Of a stretch of DNA of 64,000 bases, positions 56,697 to 64,000 are shown piece after piece; position 1 is the stretch's first letter, and every line of letters begins with the position of its first letter. The DNA is from Medicago truncatula (Eukaryota; Streptophyta; Magnoliopsida; Fabales; Fabaceae): contig NC_053042.1 of NCBI RefSeq assembly GCF_003473485.1, positions 25,779,262 to 25,843,261 of the forward strand, read 5' to 3'. The notes under the pieces were generated by a model that had not been told where the DNA came from, ran no database searches, and was given only the letters and a program-made list of their open reading frames with translations. The position numbers and the translations under genes are program-made.

Positions 56697-57401
56697 GGAC
56701 ACTTTCTTATAACGTCAAGCTAATGACTATAAAGAAGCGCTTCGTGGGAGGCAACCCACGCATTTAACTGCTTTTGTTTTGTTTTTTTGTTTGTTTTTAA
56801 TTGTTTTGTAGGTAATTGTCCGAGTATGATTCGAGAAAACGGAGAAATTTTGAAGCCAATTCATCCAGAACCTTGGCACGGCCCGTGCTCACACTGGCAC
56901 GGCCGTGCCAGACCTTACCTCCCAAAAACCCTCCAAAACTCCAGAAACTTGGCACGGCCCGTGCTAGGGTTGGCACGGCTGTGCCCGACTCCAGGTAAAA
57001 ATATACCTCACCTTTCATCTTCTTCTTCCCTCATTCTCCACCACAAACATCTCTCCACATTGAAACTTGTCTCAAAAACCTCCATAACCATAGAAATTTC
57101 AAACCTCCATATCTCCCTCTAAACCTCACCATTTCATAAAATTTCTTCACCCAATCAACATTTCAATCATAACCCTTCAATCAAAAACAACTTTCCTTCA
57201 TCCCTACCAAAAATCATCAAATTCGTAGCCCCCATTCACCTACCTAAAAACCCACAAATTCTTCACCAATTCACTCAACCCAACTCCTAACACTTTCTCA
57301 AACACCAACCCCATCACCCAACCAACCTTTTCCACCAAAAACATTTCCCAAAACCCAACCTTCACCCAAAACACAAAAGGTCAAACCAAGGTCAAGGATC
57401 A
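56697..57401 (+). other. Element C spacer and leader before the third ORF
   Basis: GGGAGGCAACCCACG at about 56745, an acceptor-like TTGTTTTGTAG ending at 56811, four GC palindromes between 56876 and 56990, and a G-poor C/A-rich leader of about 390 bp. Confidence 0.6.
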
Positions 57402-58652
57402 ATGGCATCTAGGAGAGGTGGAGCAAGCTCTTCCGGAGGACCACAATCAAAGAAGAAAACGCAAGCCAAGAATCATGGCATAATCTTCAAGGACACCAAG
57501 CAAAGGGACAGGTATAAAATTCTTATCTCTAAACCTTTGCACCCTTGTCGATATCCTGATCCTTATACTTTGAGTATGCTAGGACTAAGGGATAATGTGT
57601 TTAACTTACTAGAAAATTTAGGATGGGTTGCTATGCTTAGACCTATGAAAGGTTTTGAAAATTTCACTTATGAATTCTTAAGTTCTATTGAATTTACAAA
57701 GGATAAAGTGAACTTTGATAACCCCGACCATAAAGTCTCCTTCCGACTTTTGAATATGGATTACGAGATATCTCTTGAAAATTTTTGTTTAGAGATGGAC
57801 TTCGCAAATGCGGGGTTCATCCATGACTCTTGGAATCCAAATCTAAAGTCGGAAGACTACGACCCCGCTCTCTTTTGAAAACGCATTACTGGGTTAAGGC
57901 AATATAATCCTCGCAACAATAAAGCTAGTAACATTCACAACCCAGTCCTTCGATACCTCCAGAGAGTCATGGCTTCTACTATTTGGGGTAGAAAAGAGGT
58001 AGGAACAACTAGGACGGATGAAATTTTTATGATTTGGGCAATGCTTAGTAACAATCCCATTAATACTTGCTTCTACCTACTTGATTACCTTTCCTCCATA
58101 GGTGCTAGGCCTGATAATGGAGCTGAGATAGTAGTCGGTGGTATCATTACCTTCATCGCTAGGAAGTTTGGAGTGGGTGAGGAAGAGGGGATAAATCCAA
58201 TTAAGGGCAACAATAGGCTTAATATTGAAACCCTTGTTGCTATGAATTTCATTAAGATTCACCCACCCATGACTTATGCACTTCAACATCGTATACCTCT
58301 TTTGTTTCTACTTCCTAACCCATCTCGGACTAACCCCGAGGTGGAGGAAAATTTGTTGTATGTTGGTGATGGATTACAGGTACATGAAGAGCATAATCAA
58401 GGTGACGAAGAAGGTGCCCACATGCACCATGAAGAGGAGCCCAATGACCATAACACCAACAATGAAAGATGGGCATGGATGCAAACCGAGGTACAAAGGA
58501 TAGGCACCGAGCAACAAAGGCAAGGTGTTGAATTATCCGGGCTAAGAAATGATGTCCTAAGGGGCAACCGCATATCCGAAGAAAATAACCAAATGCTTCG
58601 GAACATGATGCAACACTTCAACCTCCAAGGTCCTCCCTATGGACCTCAATAA
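57402..58652 (+). pseudogene. Element C Athila ORF1-like protein with one stop
   Basis: Same frame throughout, 416 codons, with a single TGA at 57876-57878 where A and B have Trp (FWERI). Core motifs as in B (GWVAMLRPMKGFENF, FANAGFIHDSW, STIWGRKEVG, VAMNFIK). The acidic His-rich linker is shorter. The tail keeps the full LRNDVLRGNRISEENN segment that B lost. Function unknown. Confidence 0.8.
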
Positions 58653-59398
58653 AAATGTGAGCTTTCCTCTTCCTCTTTTTCACCTTATCTCTTCAATCTC
58701 TATCTCGTTCTTCTTCTTCTTCCTCTCCTTCTCTTTTATTTTTCTATCTTGAATCATTGAGGACAATGGTTCTCCTAAGTGTGGGGGGAGCCTAATAAAG
58801 TGTCGTTAGTCGTAGTGTTTCCAAACTCCCTGGAACTTTATTCTTTTGTTTTGTTTTGTTTTATTGTAAAAGGCATGAATAAGCAGCTTGTTTTTATTGT
58901 TTTATTATGACATAATTTTTTTTGTTGTCTTTTCAATGGTCGTTTCTTGTACATGAAAGTGATTTCTTGTGTTATAAGTATTCTTGCTATACCCACATCA
59001 AGTTTTATTGTGAAATTAATTCTCCAATGAGAAAAGCACCTAGTTGCAATCCTTGAGTAAGTGTATGAGTAGGTATTTTAAGGAACACGTTCTAGCTTTA
59101 ATGGTAACCTAGACCCTTAAAAATCTTCAGAGTAAAAGTAGTATAAGTTTGTGTGGGAATAATTCTAATGTGATGAAATGTGTAAACCGAAATGGAGCAG
59201 AAGGATATCACCAGCACGTGGAGGAAAGGATACCCCCTCACTAACTTCCTAAATGTGGTGATGACTTCTCAAACAAATTGTGCTTAAATTAAACCCTCTA
59301 AAAAGAGGAACTTTCTAAGTGAAGTAAACAAGTTGTAGCACTACTTAGGGTGATCATAGAAACTTGGAGGAAAGGATACCCCCTCACGGACTTCCAAT
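58653..59398 (+). other. Element C 3' untranslated stretch, cut by CACTA
   Basis: Colinear with 25283-26025 of B until GGACTTCCAAT, where the CACTA transposon starts. No gene. Confidence 0.7.
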
Positions 59399-59409
59399 CA
59401 CTACTACAA

Positions 59410-59700
59410 AAAGGGTCTTATATAGCGCCTCATAAATAGCGCTTTTAACACTAAAGCGCTATAAATTAAAACAAGGAGGTCTTAGCTAGCGCTTCTTTGG
59501 AAAAGCGCTATTTATTCTTTTAAGTTTATATAGCGCTTTGTATTGAAAGCGTCAGTGTAGGTTAAATAAAAATAATAAATATTTTAAGAAAAAAACATGA
59601 TAAATTTTATATGGCGCTTTTGATGGAAAGCGCTATAAATATTGCAACCTTAAATAGCGCTTAAAAAGCGCTACTGAATGGTGTTCAATGCTAGCGCTTA
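59410..59700. repeat. CACTA subterminal repeat array
   Basis: At least ten copies of the palindromic core AGCGCT, mostly within AAAGCGCTAT or TAGCGCTTTT, in both orientations over about 290 bp. Confidence 0.8.
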
Positions 59701-59749
59701 TAGGTTAAAAAAAAAGCTATTTATGCAAACATAAGCAACCTTCAAATCC

Positions 59750-60240
59750 CTTGTTCGATTCCCTGTGCTGATATTTTGTTGTTTTTTCTTCTTTTTTTTC
59801 AATGAGAAATGCTTTGAACTAATGGTCCCTTGTTCGATCTCTGCATAACACATATTTGGGATTTATTTTCAATTTTTATGAAAATCAATTGCTGTATCAA
59901 AACTCACATTTTTTTAATTTTTTTTTCTTCATATATATATCAGTTAAAATATAATGAGACCAATTTGACTGTTATCAAATCCCTTGTTCGATTCCCTGTG
60001 CTGATATTTTGTTGTTTTTCCTTTTTTTTTTTTTTTAATGAGAAATGCTTTGAACTAATGGTCCTTGTTCGATCTCTGCATATATAACATATATTTCTAA
60101 TATATTTTCAATTTTTATGAAAAATCAATTGCTGTATCAAAACTCACATTTTTAAATTTTTTTTTTCTTCATATATATCACTTAAAATTATTTTTAAATT
60201 TTTTTCCTTCATATATATCACTTTAATTTTTTTTATTTTT
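59750..60240. repeat. Tandem duplication of about 240 bp inside the CACTA
   Basis: The segment CCCTTGTTCGATTCCCTGTG...GAAATGCTTTGAACTAATGG...TTGCTGTATCAAAACTCACA at about 59747-59905 recurs at about 59980-60150. It includes long T-runs and TTGTTCGATTCCCTG. No coding capacity. Confidence 0.7.
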
Positions 60241-60257
60241 TTTCTTCAATTTTTTCC

Positions 60258-60757
60258 GGGTTAAATATGTTTTTGGTCCCTATAAATATATCAAATTTTC
60301 GTTTTAGTCCCTCTAAAATTTTCCTTCAACTTTAAGCCCCTCAAAATTTTTACATCTTCACTTTTGGTCCCTCTTTTAAAGTAAACTCTTATGTACAATT
60401 TATATTTTTGAACAAAATTTCGCAGAAATATTCATAATATTATAAGAGCCTCCCCCAAAAAATATTAGAATATTTTAACAAAACATGAATTTAATATGAA
60501 ATTTTATATATTTTATGGTTAAAAATTCATAATTAATTTATGTTTTGTTAAAAAATTCTAATTTTTTTGATGAATTTTTGTTATAATATTCTACACATTT
60601 ATGCATAATTTCATTAAAAAATACAAAAATTAACTTAAAAATAGGGATCAAAAGTAGTGATTGAAAATTTTATAGGGACTAAAAGTTGAAGGAATATTTT
60701 AGAGGGACTAAAACGAAAAATTGATATATTTATAGAGACCAAAAACATATTTAACCC
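60258..60757. mobile_element. MULE-like MITE, 500 bp, inside the CACTA
   Basis: Terminal inverted repeats GGGTTAAATATGTTTTTGGT, about 90% matched over about 95 bp, with 'agtccctctaaaat' segments. Flanking AATTTTTCC duplications (the left copy has one extra T) fit a 9-bp Mutator-type target site. Confidence 0.78.
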
Positions 60758-61099
60758 AATTTTTCCTTATACCAATTTAATTTGACTGTTGCTGTTAAGC
60801 ACATTTTTTAATATAATATATAGTCAAACTTGAAAGTTGAATACATTTTTGGTCCCATTATTTTTATTAATTCAAGATATGAGTTGTTATATTTTGAAAT
60901 TATAAAAGTATATCTAGTTGAAATTGTTGGCATTAAAACTTTGAAAATTAAAGTAAAAGATAGAGGTTGATCATCCTATACTTGTTGCCTAACATCATGT
61001 ATATGACCAATTCATTATAAAAAATTTATAAAGTCATCGCCACTCAATCTGTAAAATAAAAAAAAATAAAAAAAATTATACATAGGAAATTACGACAAT

Positions 61100-62183
61100 G
61101 ACCTTATTAATATGAATATTACCAATTCAATTTCATTTTCTCTTCCCCTTTCTCTTTCATCTGTGCGTAAGTTTTTTTTTTCTCCCAGCCAAATTGAATC
61201 CGACAGAACAATATCCACCACCAAACCACCGCCGGCGAACCGCGACCACTCTCCTCCTTCTCCATCCATCACCGCCGCCGCGATTACTCTCCTCCTTCTT
61301 CAGTTTTGAAAGCTATCTCCATCTCTCTCCACAAACCCTAATTGCTGTAACTTGTAAGGTAATGTGAAATTTGAATGTAACTTCCTTCAATTCTGATTTT
61401 GATTTGATGATTACATGTTTTTAGTAATGTGAAATTGAATTTAATATTCTGGTAATGATTTGTAATTTTGTATGTGTGTTTAGTAATGATTTAGTAATGT
61501 GAAATTGAATTTTTGAGTTTTTGATTGCTACTGTTTGCTACAAAAATGTTTTAGTAAGACATGAATGTTCTGCTTATTACTATGGTTTAGAACATGAACT
61601 CTGATTGCTACTGAACCCGTTACTTGTGTTTAAGTAATTGTCTCTAGTGTGAGACAATATAAACCATTTTGATAGCTTAGTCATTTTCAGAAAGGTAAAA
61701 TGCCAATGCTTCCGACATATAAACCATTACTGACATATAAACCTAACTTCAGTAAGTTTAGTCAACAAGAAAACATGGGAATCAGGCTCAAAAGAAATTG
61801 GCTCAAACAATCAACATATGATTAAAAACTAATGATTTCTCAAAGTTACATTAAAAACTATTAAAAGCCTTATATGATATTAGAAAGAACAAGAAACATA
61901 TGATTGTGTGATGCCATTATAGCCCGACTTAATTTTTACATTTTGTCATAAATTGTGTATTTCTATATTTGGATCTATAGCTATGTGTATATGTTCTATT
62001 TTCATATTGATTAAAAACTAAAATTAACAAGTTTGAATTGTATATGGTTTTAGTGTTGTGCTTTGATTATTTTAGTTAATTAATGACATGAACTGTGACA
62101 ACTTGTAGAATATATTTATGTGTTGTTAGTATGGCAGAAGATGTTAATATTTTAGGTGTAATAGTTTTGTAACCCTTTTGTAG
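61100..62183 (+). other. Probable 5' leader of the CACTA transposase gene with a UTR intron
   Basis: A C-rich leader (ACCACCGCCGGCGAACCGCG, 61215-61330) ends at an AAG-GTAATG donor-like site near 61360. An acceptor-like CTTTTGTAG lies at 62183, about 40 bp before the ATG. The intron is inferred from these sites only. Confidence 0.35.
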
Positions 62184-62224
62184 ATAGAAAAATCAATTGT
62201 TTCTTAGATTAACTTTAAGAAACA

Positions 62225-63950
62225 ATGGATAAAAAATGGATGTTTGCGGACCGATTTTCAGAGGAATATGAAAATGGAGTAGAAGAGTTTGTTAAGTTTG
62301 CTGTTAAACATGCCACTGACCGCGATCGAATCATTTGTCCTTGCTTGGATTGTTGTTATGGAGGAAGGGGTAATGGGGATGTGTTGCAAAATCATTTACT
62401 GGCGAACGGAATTGATCGAAGCTACACATGTTGGAAAATGCATGGTGAAATGAGTAACAACAACGTAGATTTTCAAAATAATGAGACATCTGAATCAAAT
62501 GAATTTGACACAAATACATTTGACTATGATCGAGTTGACGAAATGGTAGATGTAGTTGAAGAAGATCTTCGGGATTGTCCTAAAATGTTTGAGAGATTGG
62601 TTAGTGATTCAGAGAAACCGTTATATGATGGTTGCATCAAATTCACAAGAATGTCTGCAGTATTGAAGTTGTACAATTTAAAAGCGAGAAATGGATGGTC
62701 TGATAAAAGCTTCACAGACTTGTTAACCCTTATGAAAGATATGCTGCCACAGGATAATGTTCTTCCCGATAGAAACTATGAAGCCAAAAAAATGTTGTGC
62801 TCGATTGGCATGAGTTATGAAAGGATTCACGCTTGTCCTAACGATTGCATTTTGTTTCGAAATGAATATGCATCATTAAATGAGTGTCCTAAATGTAATG
62901 TCTCTCGATATAAGAAACAATTTATTCCAGCTAAAGTCGTATGGTATCTTCCTATAATACCGAGATTCAGGCGCATGTTTAGTAGTGAAGTTGATGCAAA
63001 ACATTTGACATGGCACAAATATGATAGAATTAGAGATGGGAAGTTTCGACACCCTGCAGATTCGCCACAGTGGGCTAAAATTGATCATGATTATCCTGAT
63101 TTTGGAAAAGAAGCAAGAAATCTACGTTTGGCACTGTCTACTGATGGAATGAACCCACATGGTTTTCAAAGTATCCCAAACACCGTATGGCCTGTGATTT
63201 TGGTGATTTATAACTTGCCTCCATGGCTATGTATGAAGCGTAAGTTCATGATGTTGTCTATGTTAATTTCTGGGCCTAATCAACCAGGGAATGATATAGA
63301 CGTGTACTTGGCACCTTTAATTGATGATTTGAAGTATTTGTGGGAGACAGGAGTGGAGGTTTATGATAGATATAAGAAAGAAAACTTCAATTTGAGGGCG
63401 ATGTTGTTTGGCACCATTAATGATTTCCCAGCATATGGCAATCTATCAGGATATAGTGTTAAAGGTAAGAAAGCGTGTCCTATTTGTGAAGAGAAGACTG
63501 ATACGCTGCGGTTGCATAATTGTCAGAAGAATATCTTTCTCGGTCATCGTAGATTCTTGCATTCTAATCATCGCTACCGTGGGTGGAGAAAAGCATTCAA
63601 TGGAAAACCAGAAAAAGGTGTAGCTCCAGTTGCATTGACGGGTGATCAACTATTTGAAAAGGTGAAGGATATGAGCAATAAATTTGGCAAACCTTTTGCA
63701 AAAGATCTTGTTAAAAGCGGGTGGAAGAAGAAGTCAATTTTCTTTGAACTCCCATATTGGAAGTCATTGTATGTAAGACATTTCCTTGATGCGATGCATA
63801 TTGAAAAAAACGTATTTGATTGCATTATTGGTACGCTACTAAATGTACTTGGAAAGTCGAAGGATAGCATTAATGCGAGGTTGGACTTAGTCGATATGGG
63901 AATTAGAACTGAATTGGCACCCGTGGAAGATGGAAAGCGCACATTATTGC
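62225..63950 (+). pseudogene. CACTA TNP2-type transposase, 3'-truncated by an LTR insertion
   Basis: 575 codons are open up to the LTR insertion. The N-terminal transposase-associated domain is at about 3-75 (W-x-F-DRFSEEYENGVEEFVKFA, CPCLDCCYGGRG, WKMHGE). A linker (FERLVSDSEKPLYDGC, FTRMSAVLKLYNLKARNGWS) leads to the Transposase_21/TNP2 catalytic region from about 240 (LALSTDGMNPHG with the catalytic-type Asp, YNLPPWLCMKRKFMMLSMLISGP, GNLSGYSVKGKKACPICEEKT, YVRHFLDAMHIEKNVFDC). It cuts and moves CACTA elements in the family. The ORF is cut at 63951 and ends in a TAA contributed by the LTR; the normal C terminus is beyond the insertion. Otherwise no stop or frameshift, so it may have been active until recently. 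Confidence 0.88.
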
Positions 63951-64000
63951 TGTAACACCCCGTTTTCCCAATATACAAATTTCATAAACAATTATCAGAG
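63951..64000. repeat. Start of a gypsy LTR related to element D
   Basis: TGTAACACCCCGTTTTCCCA matches both D LTR starts, then diverges slightly (CATAAACAATTATCAGAG). Truncated by the window end, so orientation and completeness are unknown. Confidence 0.75.

Larger units (their letters stand above)
44625..59398 (+). mobile_element. Element C: Athila-like non-autonomous element, 3' end not in window (contains D)
   Basis: The 5' LTR runs from 44625 to 54383, interrupted by element D. Then come a primer-binding site, gag-protease (54521-56696), spacer, third ORF (57402-58652) and 3' untranslated stretch, until a CACTA transposon interrupts at 59399. Same family as B by LTR and ORFs. The 3' LTR should lie beyond the far end of the CACTA. 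The candidate left target duplication is CATGG at 44620-44624. Confidence 0.85.
59399..64000 (+). mobile_element. CACTA (En/Spm-type) DNA transposon, 5' part
   Basis: Starts CACTACTACAAAAAGGG, the canonical CACTA terminal repeat. The next 350 bp hold many subterminal copies, in both orientations, of an AAAGCGCTAT / ATAGCGCTTT unit, as expected for transposase-binding arrays. A TNP2-type gene follows at 62225. It is inserted in element C after ...CCAAT; the likely 3-bp duplication AAT cannot be checked because the other end is outside the window. The body contains a MITE (60258-60757) and is interrupted at 63951 by an LTR. Confidence 0.88.

Noticed and set aside
61112-61309. 65-codon ORF at the CACTA leader
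   Set aside because: Low-complexity Ser/Pro translation of the C-rich 5' leader, overlapped by an ORF on the other strand.

Overview
This is a plant nuclear genome window, most likely from an inverted-repeat-lacking-clade (IRLC) legume close to Medicago. The main evidence is three intact genes and one broken gene for nodule-specific cysteine-rich (NCR) peptides. These are short two-exon genes with a signal peptide in exon 1, a phase-1 intron, and a C-x5-C-x4/5-C-x7-C-x4-C-x1-C core in exon 2. The only large cellular gene is an intronless FTIP1/MCTP-type gene at 11806-14199. Almost everything else is transposable elements, in several nested layers.

Layout. 1-1254: 3' end of an L1-type LINE with a damaged ORF1, no reverse transcriptase, and a poly(A) tail. 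1256-1572 and 7890-8423: two related LTR fragments in minus orientation. 2608-3010: NCR gene 1 (+). 3189-7470: MITEs and a tandem pair of minus-strand NCR genes; the copy at 5177-5942 is dead and carries a 477-bp MULE-type foldback MITE in its intron, and the copy at 6903-7408 is intact. 8464-11447: more MITEs, one with a SINE inside. 11806-14199: FTIP1-like gene, followed by a SINE-like insertion bracketed by a 36-bp duplication of the gene's own 3' end. 14769-31172: an old minus-oriented LTR split by element A (15381-30442, target duplication ATACA), which is itself split inside its third ORF by element B (19858-27626, target duplication CATAC). 31404-about 33776: an Ogre/Tat-like LTR. 33777-38154: internal remains and an LTR of minus-oriented gypsy elements. 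38664-39102: NCR gene 4 (+). About 40560-44624: two diverged LTR-like blocks in opposite orientations. 44625-59398: element C, of the same family as A and B. Its 5' LTR is split by element D (45569-54161, a Tekay-like chromovirus on the minus strand, target duplication CTTAT). Its 3' part is cut by a CACTA transposon that begins at 59399 and runs off the window. The CACTA contains a 500-bp MITE and a TNP2-type transposase gene that is cut at 63951 by another D-like LTR.

A, B and C share one design: an Athila-type LTR of about 1.2 kb, a primer-binding site matching tRNA-Asp, gag-protease, a spacer with a conserved splice-acceptor-like site and a G-poor leader, an Athila ORF1-like third ORF, a polypurine tract and an LTR. 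None has reverse transcriptase, RNase H or integrase, so the family is probably mobilised in trans. The most unusual recurring signal is that LTRs of several unrelated retrotransposon families each carry GC-rich near-palindromes in otherwise AT-rich sequence.

Limits: all homology calls come from motif recognition by eye. Element ends without a stated target-site duplication are approximate.
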